From contig JBJELP010000267.1 in the NCBI GenBank assembly GCA_051879215.1, forward strand, positions 1 through 64,000: DNA of 64,000 nt. The letters are read 5' to 3'. This document shows, one piece after another, positions 27,861-36,443 of this stretch. Made by a program: the position numbers and the translations under genes. Numbering within the stretch: position 1 is the stretch's first letter; each line of letters opens with the position of its first letter. A model generated the notes under the pieces. It saw only the letters and a program-made list of their open reading frames with translations, was not told the origin of the DNA and made no database searches. Source of the DNA: TWA4 sp051879215. Its GTDB lineage: Bacteria; Bacillota; Clostridia; Lachnospirales; Lachnospiraceae.

Positions 27861-29471
27861 TTATTTTATATCTGTTTTACGTTTCATCTCCAATACACGA
27901 CAGGTATCCCCGCTGATTTTGTAACCGGCTGAGATTCTGCCGTCCGAAAGCCACAGAACATGGCTTCCCTCTGCCAGAAGCAGCATGGAGTCTCTTTCCG
28001 ATGCCGGAATCTTCCGATCGATCATATAGGACTTCACCGTCTTTTTCCCTCCGCCATCCAACAGGAAATAATCTCCCTGACGACGGGTCCGAAGGAAAAG
28101 TCCATCTTTTATTTTATCATAATCAAACCATTTCGTATAGTTATTTTGCGGTATTTTTTCCCCATTATATGAAAAGATGCGAAAACTGTAGTTTTCTTCC
28201 ATATCCGGCATCTCCGACTGAATCTTTACAGGCTCTTCCGGATGGATACCATCTTCCCTGATGGGAATGCGGTATTCATTCATACAGCTTTCTTCCTTCG
28301 AACCAACCATTCTCATATATCGTTCTTCTGCCAGATCATGGGATATGTATGACGAGCCTGCAATACCGAATGTAACATACAGATTTCTGGATTTATCGGG
28401 ATGTACCGGACGGAAAAGAAGCCAGTCATACTGCTTTTCCACCACAATCCCTCCGGGCAGCTGAATCCAGCGGGAAGTAGCACCCTCTGCCAGTCTGTCA
28501 ATCATCTGAAGATGAGCGTAACGAATATCTTTAAACCGGTCGGAACCGATCACCCCCCGGCAGATCTGGATCAGAATCTCCCTTCGAAGAATCGGTTTTT
28601 CTGTCATAATAGAAGCAATATTAATTTTCACAGATGTATTTCCAGACAGAATCTTTCCATTCTTCCGGATCCATTTCATTGCCAGTTCTTCCATCAGTTC
28701 CTGGGCTTCCCGGATAAAAGTACCTGCCTGAACCACGTGGACAACAGCCTGGCCATTGATTTCTTTTTCGATGGCAGGAATAAGCAGATTACGGATTCGA
28801 TTTCTCATATATGCATTCTGCAGATTGGTTTCATCGGTACGCCATTCGATTCCCCTGTCTCTCAGCCATTTTTCAATTTCTTTTCTCCTGACATCCAGAA
28901 ACGGACGGATTACCCGCAGATTGTATGTCTTCCCCTGATGGGACACACAAAGGGTACGATCCGGATTCATCCCTCCGATTCCCCGAAGACTGCTTCCGCG
29001 AAAGAGGTTGTGAAGAATGGTTTCACAATTATCATCCTTATGATGTGCCACCGCCACTGCCGCTGCCTGAATCTGACGGGCTGTCCGTGCAAAACAATAA
29101 TACCGCAGACGGCGGGCTGCTTCTTCCTCGGAAAGTTTTTCCTTCTCTGCAAAAGAAGGAACATCTATTTTATGAACATACAGCGGAATTTTATTTTTCT
29201 GACACAGCTTTTTCACAAATTCCACATCACCGTCGGCAGCTTCCCCACGGATGCCATGATTCACTGTAACTGCTGTAACGCTGATACCAAGAATCGGTTC
29301 CAGACGCTTCAGCACCAGCAGCAGACAGATGGAATCTGCCCCTCCTGAAACAGCTGCCAGAACCCGGTTTCCTTTCTGAAGCATCTGATGTCTTTTCATA
29401 TAATTACAAACCTGATTCTCCAGGCTGTAATCAGACCAGGCAGATGCCTGTGTTTTTTTCCATTCAATCAT
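27861..29471 (-). CDS. tilS: tRNA(Ile)-lysidine synthetase
   Basis: About 536 residues. The PP-loop ATPase motif AVSGGADSICLL (about residues 39-50) adenylates C34 of tRNA-Ile(CAT) so that lysine can be added, giving isoleucine decoding of AUA. The C-terminal TilS domain (GDYFLLDGGGKKTVKSYMIDRKIP) is present. The start at 29471 has GGAA upstream and gives a short N-terminal extension of about 30 residues; the ORF could open farther upstream at 29564, without support. Its neighbours are spoIIE upstream and hpt downstream, as in B. subtilis. Confidence 0.92.
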   Translation of the reverse strand: MIEWKKTQASAWSDYSLENQVCNYMKRHQMLQKGNRVLAAVSGGADSICLLLVLKRLEPILGISVTAVTVNHGIRGEAADGDVEFVKKLCQKNKIPLYVHKIDVPSFAEKEKLSEEEAARRLRYYCFARTARQIQAAAVAVAHHKDDNCETILHNLFRGSSLRGIGGMNPDRTLCVSHQGKTYNLRVIRPFLDVRRKEIEKWLRDRGIEWRTDETNLQNAYMRNRIRNLLIPAIEKEINGQAVVHVVQAGTFIREAQELMEELAMKWIRKNGKILSGNTSVKINIASIMTEKPILRREILIQICRGVIGSDRFKDIRYAHLQMIDRLAEGATSRWIQLPGGIVVEKQYDWLLFRPVHPDKSRNLYVTFGIAGSSYISHDLAEERYMRMVGSKEESCMNEYRIPIREDGIHPEEPVKIQSEMPDMEENYSFRIFSYNGEKIPQNNYTKWFDYDKIKDGLFLRTRRQGDYFLLDGGGKKTVKSYMIDRKIPASERDSMLLLAEGSHVLWLSDGRISAGYKISGDTCRVLEMKRKTDIK

Positions 29472-29623
29472 AATACAGTTCCTTTTTTCTGAAAATCCTT
29501 TTTCATATACAGCTATCCGGCAAAACACCATTTCAGCTGAGCAATGTACCAAATCAAATCCCAAATATCATACCATATTTTTTCAGTATATAGAAAGAAT
29601 TTTTCCAGAGAAAATACATGGAG

Positions 29624-31396
29624 TCAGATTTTCCAGATTCCGGCTGTCAGTATCGTCATATCATCCCGGATCCGATCATCCAGAAGCATCAGCTGATCCA
29701 TGAGCCAGTCTGCCATTTCCTGCGCATTCTGCATTTTACAGGAAGCAATCAGATCCTTCAGAATTTCATCCGAAGCCAGCCCTGCTTTTTCTGCAACACC
29801 ATCTGTCATGAAAATCAGCATATCTCCTTTTTCCAGTTTTTCTTCAACCATGTACTCCGCATCTTCCGGCTTCCACAAAAACATTCCCAGCGGTACTGTC
29901 TGTCCTTTGATTGCAGATACCGATGTCCCCCGTTTCAGATATCCGGCAACAGCACCCATCTTCAGAAACTGCGCCACGCCGCTGTAAAGATCAATGAGAC
30001 ACAAATCCAATGTGGTGGGAGACTGACTGAGTCTTCCCGACAGCAGCACCTGATTGGTCATGGTCACTGCCGCCTGCAGAGAAAATCCATTTTCCAGAAG
30101 TTTTTCCAGAAGTTCAATGGTCATCCGGCTTTCCATTTCTGCCTGTTTTCCTGTACCCATTCCATCTGCCAGGCATAAAAGAATCTGTCCTTCACCGACA
30201 TGTCCGGCAGAAAAACTGTCACCTGAACAGAGATTTTCTTTTTTATATTTTCTTGTCACACCGTAAAGGACCTGAAATTCCGGCTTTTCTGTAAAATGCA
30301 TGACCGCTTCCTGTTCTCCCAGCACCGCCCGGCAGTCATAGGCCGGCTGAAACCTCTTTTTTCTTTCCGTCCGCATCATGGCCGCAACCTTCTGCGCAGA
30401 AAAATGCTGCCCTTTTCTGCATTGCAGAACCGCATCAATTTCCTGTTGTCCTCCGGGGCCTTCCGTAACCATAAGCCGTTTGATTCGAATCCCATTCTTT
30501 CTGAGTGATTCTGTTATTTTCCTGCGATACCCTTCCGTCAGATCACGGCTTTCCATGATATTCCGCTGCTGATTTTCAATAATGGCACCAATCTGTTCAA
30601 ACTGCAGTCCGATCACACTTCTGCACTCCATAAATCGATGTTTCCATTCCTCCGCACTCATATCATCCGGAAAACGGTAATGCATCATCATTCCCTGATC
30701 ATCAAAGCAATCTGCCAGGGAATGAAGCTGGTCTGCCATACGTTTCCAGCTTCTTTCCACCCGCATTTTATAAAAGTCCCCCTCTGTATCCCCCAGAAAC
30801 AGATGAATTCCATATATTTCCTGATTTCCGATCTTTCCGGGAGCCAGAGTGGCGGCACTTTCTCCTGCAGAATCTTTTTTTCCTGCTATTCCTCTTTTTT
30901 CAGAGCACCTTCTGTCCCATTCACGGGAACGCTTCCTAATTTGTTCCGGTGAAATAATCAGAAAAATAACCAGTACCATCATCTGCTGCTGAAAGTCCAG
31001 TCCGGACAACCCTTGTTTCAGGCAGATCCATACTGCTGCATATCCTGCCAGCCAGGTGACCGCTGCATATCCTTTTCCCAGTTTCCGAAAACAGCCGCTG
31101 AAAAATGCACCTGCCATGCAGGCTGCAATGGCGGGAATACCGTTTCCGTATGTCAGGACCATCCGGTTATCCGACAAAACTGCACTGTGGCTTAACAGAT
31201 ACCACTGCAGCAGACCACCTGCAGACCCTGCTGTCAGCCCCCAGACCGGACCTGCATAATATCCTGCCATTAATGCAAAAATGCAGACAAGTGTCTGTAC
31301 CCAGTCAACCCACGCGGTTCGATCTCCAAGCAATACCATCAAAACAACTGTTGCCGCCGCTGCCAGAAACGTCTTTATCCACTCTTTCTTACTCAC
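29624..31396 (-). CDS. spoIIE: Stage II sporulation protein E (PP2C-type phosphatase)
   Basis: 590 residues. An N-terminal membrane domain (about six helices, residues 10-160) is followed by a linker and a PP2C phosphatase domain (about 380-590) with LADGMGTGKQAE, FMTDGVAE and RDDMT metal-binding aspartates. SpoIIE dephosphorylates SpoIIAA and so activates SigF in the forespore. At 590 residues it is shorter than the roughly 820-residue Bacillus protein, mainly in the membrane and middle regions. It starts with GTG at 31396 preceded by AGGAG; an ATG six bases upstream is stopped at once. Its presence indicates an endospore former. Confidence 0.9.
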   Translation of the reverse strand: MSKKEWIKTFLAAAATVVLMVLLGDRTAWVDWVQTLVCIFALMAGYYAGPVWGLTAGSAGGLLQWYLLSHSAVLSDNRMVLTYGNGIPAIAACMAGAFFSGCFRKLGKGYAAVTWLAGYAAVWICLKQGLSGLDFQQQMMVLVIFLIISPEQIRKRSREWDRRCSEKRGIAGKKDSAGESAATLAPGKIGNQEIYGIHLFLGDTEGDFYKMRVERSWKRMADQLHSLADCFDDQGMMMHYRFPDDMSAEEWKHRFMECRSVIGLQFEQIGAIIENQQRNIMESRDLTEGYRRKITESLRKNGIRIKRLMVTEGPGGQQEIDAVLQCRKGQHFSAQKVAAMMRTERKKRFQPAYDCRAVLGEQEAVMHFTEKPEFQVLYGVTRKYKKENLCSGDSFSAGHVGEGQILLCLADGMGTGKQAEMESRMTIELLEKLLENGFSLQAAVTMTNQVLLSGRLSQSPTTLDLCLIDLYSGVAQFLKMGAVAGYLKRGTSVSAIKGQTVPLGMFLWKPEDAEYMVEEKLEKGDMLIFMTDGVAEKAGLASDEILKDLIASCKMQNAQEMADWLMDQLMLLDDRIRDDMTILTAGIWKI

Positions 31397-31479
31397 TGCA
31401 TAGTCTCCTTTTCTGAAATATCTTTAAAATAAAACGGAAAACCGTTTCTCTGATTTCAAAAAAAGGCAATCCTGCAGTT

Positions 31480-32031
31480 TCAGCTTTCCATCTGCTTTCC
31501 CAGAAAGCCGGCAGCTGCAGCCGCAAGCTTCTGTTCGGTCTCACCCATTTTCTTTCTGTTATCCCTGCTCATCATGCTGACTGCCCCAATGGCATCCCCT
31601 TCACAGAGTATCGGATACAGAACGATGCCGGTATATTCTCCCCGATCTCCGCTGATAATGGAAACTCCTTTTTCACTTTCCCTGGAACCGGGCAGAATAA
31701 CCGTCCTGCTGGAAATCAGATTTTCCATCTGTTTGCTGATCTGCTTTCCCTGTATTTCTTTTTTAATTCCACCGGAAACTGCAAGAATCTGCTCCCGGTC
31801 CATGATGCATACCATATGTCCGGTGGTCTGTGCCAGGGTATCCGCATACTGTCTTGCAAAATCCCCCAGATCCTCCATGGGGGAATATTTTTTCAGAACA
31901 ATTCTGCCTTCTGTATCGGTATAAATTTCCAGTGGTGTTCCTTCCCGAAGCCGCAGTGTTCTGCGAATTTCCTTCGGAATAACAATTCTGCCGAGATCAT
32001 CGATCCGGCGAACAATTCCCGTAGCTTTCAT
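31480..32031 (-). CDS. spoVT: Stage V sporulation protein T (AbrB-type regulator with GAF domain)
   Basis: A 183-residue forespore transcription factor. The N-terminal swapped-hairpin AbrB domain (MKATGIVRRIDDLGRIVIPKEIR, residues 1-50) binds DNA; the C-terminal GAF-like domain (about 55-180) senses an unknown ligand. It matches SpoVT in length and N terminus. GGAGGAG precedes the ATG. It lies directly before spoIIE on the same strand. The upstream region carries one copy of a 48-bp repeat that recurs at 34102. Confidence 0.9.
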   Translation of the reverse strand: MKATGIVRRIDDLGRIVIPKEIRRTLRLREGTPLEIYTDTEGRIVLKKYSPMEDLGDFARQYADTLAQTTGHMVCIMDREQILAVSGGIKKEIQGKQISKQMENLISSRTVILPGSRESEKGVSIISGDRGEYTGIVLYPILCEGDAIGAVSMMSRDNRKKMGETEQKLAAAAAGFLGKQMES

Positions 32032-32065
32032 AACAAAAACTCCTCCATCTACAGTACCTTATGAC

Positions 32066-32113
32066 TTTACTTTCCGTTTCTGGAAATAGTATCTGTAAAT
32101 GGAGGTGTTTTAT
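32066..32113. repeat. 48-bp direct repeat, copy 1
   Basis: Matches 34102-34149 with three differences. It contains a short dyad TTTCCG...GGAAA and ends near TGTAAATGGAGG. It lies in the leader of spoVT, 35 bases before the start codon. Confidence 0.75.
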
Positions 32114-32151
32114 TCTATGCTTAACTATTTCAAAATATTTTTAAATACTTA

Positions 32152-32180
32152 TTGCACATCAGCAGGAACCGTGTTATTAT
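32152..32180 (+). promoter_or_regulatory. Promoter of the sdpR operon
   Basis: TTGCAC, 17-base spacer, TATTAT, immediately followed by the palindrome at 32181-32204. Confidence 0.65.
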
Positions 32181-32204
32181 CTGTTTAAAGAAATTTTTAA
32201 ACAG
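32181..32204 (+). promoter_or_regulatory. Palindromic operator, likely SdpR binding site
   Basis: CTGTTTAAA and TTTAAACAG form a perfect 9+9 inverted repeat around GAAATT, placed over the transcription start of sdpR. ArsR-type repressors usually bind such sites in their own promoter; autorepression is inference. Confidence 0.7.
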
Positions 32205-32213
32205 GTGTATTTG

Positions 32214-32483
32214 ATGAAAGAAACGAATATATTCAAAGTGCTGGCAGACAGTCAGCGGCGGGAGATTCTCACGATGCTGAAGGATGAGCGATTAAATGCC
32301 GGAGAAATTGCTGAGAAATTACAGATTACACCGGCAGCGCTTTCCTATCATTTAAAACTGTTGAAAAATGCGGATCTGATTTCTGAATACAGAGAAAAAA
32401 ACTTTATCTATTACGAAATCAATACCACAGTTTTTGACGAGCTGATCTTATGGGTAAACCAGTTTGGAGGTAGAAAAGGATGA
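32214..32483 (+). CDS. sdpR: ArsR-family autorepressor, SdpR type
   Basis: 89 residues with a winged helix-turn-helix (AGEIAEKLQITPAALSYHLKLLKNADLISEYREKN). It lacks the cysteine metal site of metal-sensing ArsR proteins. In B. subtilis SdpR represses sdpRI and is sequestered at the membrane by SdpI when SDP toxin is present. The ATG at 32214 is preferred over the GTG at 32205, given AGGTG upstream. Its stop overlaps the sdpI start by four bases. A promoter and a perfect palindrome lie just upstream. Confidence 0.85.
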   Translation: MKETNIFKVLADSQRREILTMLKDERLNAGEIAEKLQITPAALSYHLKLLKNADLISEYREKNFIYYEINTTVFDELILWVNQFGGRKG

Positions 32484-33184
32484 AGAAGATCATGTGGTTT
32501 GCAGCGATTATACCATCTGTTATTACGTGTATTGTATTACAGTTCATGCCGGAGACGATACCTATGCACTATGATCTGGCAGGAAATATTGACCGATGGG
32601 GCAGCAAGGCGGAAGAATTTGTTTTCCCGGCAATTATTTTATTGGTTACCTTCTTCTGGCATCTGATGATCCGTGTATTTGAGAAAAAGGCAATGAAAGC
32701 AGAAACAGAAAAAGAACAGATGGAAGCCGGATCCAATGCAAAGCTATTGTGTATTGTCGGTCTTTCTCAGGCAATTATGTTTGGTATCATGCATTGCTTT
32801 TCTTTATACTCCTCTTACATGGAGGCGAATTCCGGAAGCACCAGAGCTGTAGTCGATATCGCAAAGGTGTCCTGTATTCTCTGCGGTGCAATGCTTATCG
32901 TAATTGGAAATTATCTGACAAAGTCAAGGATCAATTCATCGGTCGGACTTCGTACCGTCTGGAGCATGTATAACGATACCACCTGGAGAAAAAGCAACCG
33001 TATTTGCGCCATCAGCCTGATGGCAGCCGGATTACTGACCATCGTGACAACTGTATTTGCAAGCGGAATGATCAGCACGGTTCTTCTGCTCGTATATATA
33101 CTGCTGGCGACAATTGTTTCCTGTGTGTATTCCAAAAAAGTATATGATCAGGAAATAAAGAAGGAAAATAAAAAAGAAGTCTGA
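32480..33184 (+). CDS. sdpI: SdpI-family immunity/signalling membrane protein
   Basis: A 234-residue polytopic membrane protein with about six helices. An N-terminal DUF1648-like segment (PETIPMHYDLAGNIDRWGSK) is followed by the SdpI signature GNYLTKSRINSSVGLRTVWSMYNDTTWRKSNR near residues 145-175. In B. subtilis SdpI protects against the SDP cannibalism toxin and captures SdpR. No sdpABC toxin genes are in the window, so it may confer immunity to foreign toxins or regulate something else. It is translationally coupled to sdpR. Confidence 0.85.
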   Translation: MKKIMWFAAIIPSVITCIVLQFMPETIPMHYDLAGNIDRWGSKAEEFVFPAIILLVTFFWHLMIRVFEKKAMKAETEKEQMEAGSNAKLLCIVGLSQAIMFGIMHCFSLYSSYMEANSGSTRAVVDIAKVSCILCGAMLIVIGNYLTKSRINSSVGLRTVWSMYNDTTWRKSNRICAISLMAAGLLTIVTTVFASGMISTVLLLVYILLATIVSCVYSKKVYDQEIKKENKKEV

Positions 33185-33222
33185 ATTGGTTATGGAATTG
33201 AATAAAAATGAGGGTTTATGTA

Positions 33223-33936
33223 ATGAAAAAGAAAATCGTATATATTGCAGCACCGCTTCTGGCTCTGTTCCTGGTGTCCGTATGGTACATCAATGATTAC
33301 TACCACAGCGACGAATCCGTACAGCAATATTTCAGTCAGAATGGTGAGGTTTCCATCTCCGAAATAAAAGACGGTCTGTTTCTGGATGGACCGGGAACAG
33401 AAAACGCACTGATCTTTTACCCCGGTGCAAAGGTGGAATATACAGCATATCTTCCTCTGTTATACCGGACAGCAGAGCAGGGAACCGATGTCTTTCTGGT
33501 GAAAATGCCCTGCAATCTGGCTATTCTGGACAAAAACCGTGCAGACAAGATTCTGGAAGCCTATAACTACAAACACTGGTATCTGGGCGGTCACTCCCTT
33601 GGCGGCGCCATGGCAGCAGACTACTGTGTTTCCAATACCCACAGACTGGACGGCCTGGTACTGCTGGCTGCTTATCCCACAAAAAACCTCCGAACCGAAG
33701 GATTTTCTGTACTTTCGGTTTACGGCAGTGAAGATCATGTACTGAATATGGAAAAATATGAACAGGGAAAACCGTTTTTACCAGAGGACTTCACCGAAAT
33801 GTGTATCCCCGGCGGAAACCATGCCCAATTCGGAAACTACGGTCTGCAGAAAGGAGACGGAACTGCATCTATTTCAGCAGAAGAACAGCAGGCACAGACC
33901 GCTCTGGCCATCAGCAATATGGTGACGGCCAAGTAG
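33223..33936 (+). CDS. Membrane-anchored alpha/beta hydrolase
   Basis: About 237 residues with an N-terminal anchor or signal helix (residues 3-20) and an extracytoplasmic alpha/beta-hydrolase domain. GGHSLGGAMA holds the nucleophile serine, VYGSEDHVL likely the acid aspartate and PGGNHAQFGNYG the histidine. ALIFYPGAKVEYTAY is typical of the Abhydrolase_5 group. The start at 33223 has AGGG eight bases upstream. It follows sdpI by 38 bases and probably belongs to the same operon. The substrate is unknown. Confidence 0.8.
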   Translation: MKKKIVYIAAPLLALFLVSVWYINDYYHSDESVQQYFSQNGEVSISEIKDGLFLDGPGTENALIFYPGAKVEYTAYLPLLYRTAEQGTDVFLVKMPCNLAILDKNRADKILEAYNYKHWYLGGHSLGGAMAADYCVSNTHRLDGLVLLAAYPTKNLRTEGFSVLSVYGSEDHVLNMEKYEQGKPFLPEDFTEMCIPGGNHAQFGNYGLQKGDGTASISAEEQQAQTALAISNMVTAK

Positions 33937-34101
33937 GGCTGTAATATTGAGAAAGTATGCAAAACACACGCCCTTTTTCCGGGTTCACATGAATCAAGAC
34001 GGTATTCCTATGTATATATTGCCAGATTTGATTATGCGCAAGTTTAATTACATTCTATTTTTTGATTATACGCATTCTCCCACGAAGCAATCGCTCTGGA
34101 G

Positions 34102-34149
34102 TTTACTTTCCGTTTCCGGAAAGAGTATCTGTAAATGGAGGGGTTTTAT
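34102..34149. repeat. 48-bp direct repeat, copy 2
   Basis: Same orientation as 32066-32113, three mismatches. The two copies bracket sdpR, sdpI and the hydrolase gene. Similarity stops abruptly on both sides. Confidence 0.75.
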
Positions 34150-34400
34150 ACCGACCTTTTCTTGTTCTTCTGATTCTGTTATCAATACATGTGATTCAAA
34201 ACAGAAAATCACTTTTCACTTCGCTTTCAATTGTACAACTATGCACAAAATCATCTAATTCATAATTGATTTTATGATAATTTTTATAGGATTTATCCGA
34301 ATCCCCAGACGGTGATACGAAAAAAGTATTCAAAGGATAGACCCCTTTTCCAGGCTCCGGGAGTCATTACGTAGAAAATAGAGAATCTGAACAGCCCGTA

Positions 34401-34429
34401 TTGACACTGCCGGAAAACGGACGTATAAT
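34401..34429 (+). promoter_or_regulatory. Consensus SigA promoter of the 90-residue protein gene
   Basis: Perfect TTGACA and TATAAT separated by 17 bases, about 90 bases before the start codon. Confidence 0.85.
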
Positions 34430-34443
34430 TTTAATCGTTGAAT

Positions 34444-34461
34444 TCGTTAATATTTTAACGA
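34444..34461 (+). promoter_or_regulatory. Palindromic operator-like site
   Basis: TCGTTAA-TATT-TTAACGA, a perfect 7+7 inverted repeat just downstream of the expected transcription start; a repressor site is the simplest reading. Confidence 0.55.
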
Positions 34462-34519
34462 TAATATTTATCAGCGGTTTTGCCGCACCCGGAGATAAGA
34501 AAGGAAAAAGGAGTAAGTT

Positions 34520-34792
34520 ATGAAAAAGAACACCGCTACACTTTATGATTCTGTTACAAATGATCGTGCAATCAGCAATACCATCGAAGATTTTCTGATT
34601 AACGAAGCTGTCAGCGGACCCACTGTTACCATCAGCATGGTTATTGAATTACTGAAGATTATCAGAAACAGACTGTCCCTTGGTCAGGAAATCACCATGG
34701 AAAAGACCGGTTCTGTTCTGACTGCTGAGAATTTTGAAGAATATCTGAGAAATAATTTTTCTGAATATATCCACGATGAAGTTCTGAAATAA
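34520..34792 (+). CDS. Hypothetical small protein, 90 residues
   Basis: A soluble, slightly acidic protein, probably mostly helical, with no transmembrane segment, cysteine or known motif that I recognise. It has a strong ribosome site (GGAAAAAGGAG), a consensus promoter, an operator-like palindrome in its leader and a strong terminator 35 bases after the stop. It therefore looks like a regulated, highly expressed single-gene unit. It is convergent with malQ. No function can be assigned. Confidence 0.75.
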   Translation: MKKNTATLYDSVTNDRAISNTIEDFLINEAVSGPTVTISMVIELLKIIRNRLSLGQEITMEKTGSVLTAENFEEYLRNNFSEYIHDEVLK

Positions 34793-34826
34793 TTCCTCCA
34801 TCTCAAAAATAAATCACTCCCTCATC

Positions 34827-34873
34827 AAAAAAGATGTCCGGACGGCATTTCTGCCGCTCCGGACATCTTTTTT
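34827..34873. terminator. Bidirectional terminator between the small gene and malQ
   Basis: AAAAAAGATGTCCGGA pairs perfectly with TCCGGACATCTTTTTT, with a further inner stem CGGCA/TGCCG. It works for both convergent genes. Confidence 0.9.
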
Positions 34874-34939
34874 GGTTTAACCCATGTGAGTGATGCCGTA
34901 GTTAAAAGGTTTTTGAAGTCCTGAAATCTTTAATCCCTG

Positions 34940-36442
34940 TTAATTCCAGTTCTTCCGTCCATACCGCAGCGTTACCTTATGAATGGTCTGCTGCAGTTCT
35001 TCCGTCAATTCTTCCTCTTTCAGTCTCCATTTCCAGTTTTCTCCGACTGTAGACGGTTTATTCATCCGGCAGCTGTTATCATATCCCAGATAATCCTGCA
35101 TCGGAATTACACACAGATTGGAGCGACTGCGCATAATCAGGCTGATGAATGCCCAGTTCAGTTCTTCATCCGGTGTATAGTGATCGCAGAGATAATCACG
35201 TGCCAGTTCACGCTCTTCCTCCTGAATACAGGTAAACCATCCGTTAATGGTTTCATTATCATGAGTACCCGTATATGCCACACTATTTTCCGTATAATTA
35301 TGAGGCAGATAGTCATTGGCGCATCCGGAATCACGGGAATCAAAAGCAAATTCCAGAACCTTCATGCCCGGAAATCCGCTTTCCTGAACCAGTCTGCGTA
35401 CCGAATCCGTCATATAACCCAGATCCTCCGCAATGACCTCCTTCCATCCAAGCGCACGTTCCACGTGACGGAACAGATCAAGTCCGGGTCCTTTTTCCCA
35501 ATGGCCGTTCAGAGCGGTAGTTTCTCCATACGGAATGGAATAATATTCATCAAATCCACGGAAATGATCAATTCTCACCACATCATACAAGCGGAAACAA
35601 TGTGCCAGCCTGGAAATCCACCACTGGTAGCCGGTCTGCCTGTGATATTCCCAGTTGTAAAGGGGATTTCCCCAAAGCTGTCCTACTGCGGAAAAACCAT
35701 CCGGCGGACATCCCGCCACTGCCGTGGGAACATTATCCTGATCTAACTGGAACAGCAGCGGATTTGCCCATGCATCTGCACTGTCCATGGACACATAAAT
35801 CGGAATATCTCCGATCAGCTGAATACCTTTGGAATTTGCATAGTTTTTCAGCTTTGTCCATTGTTCATAGAATTTAAACTGCAGATATTGCTGAAATTCA
35901 ATATCAAAGTACAGCTCACGGCGATAATAATCCATGGAATATCCCCAGCGCAGACGGATATCTTCCGCCCATTCGCTCCAGGGAGCACCGTCAAATCGAT
36001 CCTTCACCGCCATAAACAGCGCATAATCAGCCAGCCACCAGCGATTTTCATTCAAAAATTTCTGATAATCCGGATTTTCACTGATATTGCTGCGTTCGTA
36101 AGCTTTTCTAAGCAGCGGATACCGGCTCTGATACAGTTTCTCATAGTCAATGCTTCCCGCATCTTCGCCAAAATCAGCTGCGTCACACTCTTCCTGTGTC
36201 AGCACGCCTTCCTCCACCAAGGCCTCCAGACTGATAAAATACGGATTTCCTGCAAAAGTTGAAAATGACTGATAGGGTGAATCCCCATAGCTGGTCGGAC
36301 CAAGCGGAAGGATCTGCCAGTAAGTCTGACCGGCTTCTTTCAGCCAGTCAACAAAATCATATGCGTTTCTGGAAAAGCAGCCAATCCCGTAGCGGGACGG
36401 CAGACTGGTGATTGAAAGCAAAATACCTGCTGATCGCTTCAT
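34940..36442 (-). CDS. malQ: 4-alpha-glucanotransferase (amylomaltase)
   Basis: A 500-residue GH77 enzyme that transfers maltosyl or longer glucan units between malto-oligosaccharides, releasing glucose. ITSLPSRYGIGCF opens the barrel, VVRIDHFRGF carries the nucleophile aspartate, AEDLG the acid/base glutamate and TGTHDNETI the third acidic residue. The start at 36442 is set by GGAGAGGAG upstream, one base after the previous gene's stop. It works with the amylase and PTS genes in malto-oligosaccharide use. Confidence 0.92.
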   Translation of the reverse strand: MKRSAGILLSITSLPSRYGIGCFSRNAYDFVDWLKEAGQTYWQILPLGPTSYGDSPYQSFSTFAGNPYFISLEALVEEGVLTQEECDAADFGEDAGSIDYEKLYQSRYPLLRKAYERSNISENPDYQKFLNENRWWLADYALFMAVKDRFDGAPWSEWAEDIRLRWGYSMDYYRRELYFDIEFQQYLQFKFYEQWTKLKNYANSKGIQLIGDIPIYVSMDSADAWANPLLFQLDQDNVPTAVAGCPPDGFSAVGQLWGNPLYNWEYHRQTGYQWWISRLAHCFRLYDVVRIDHFRGFDEYYSIPYGETTALNGHWEKGPGLDLFRHVERALGWKEVIAEDLGYMTDSVRRLVQESGFPGMKVLEFAFDSRDSGCANDYLPHNYTENSVAYTGTHDNETINGWFTCIQEEERELARDYLCDHYTPDEELNWAFISLIMRSRSNLCVIPMQDYLGYDNSCRMNKPSTVGENWKWRLKEEELTEELQQTIHKVTLRYGRKNWN

Positions 36443-36443
36443 A

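Larger units (their letters stand above)
33937..34519. other. Intergenic region after the sdp module
   Basis: No credible gene is seen. It holds a weak hairpin (GGGCTGT...ACACGCCC, then T5) after the hydrolase stop, the second copy of the 48-bp repeat, and the promoter and operator of the small gene at 34520. Confidence 0.55.

Noticed and set aside
28401..29348. Long plus-strand frame of 315 codons
   Set aside because: Opposite tilS, whose motifs and neighbours are unambiguous.
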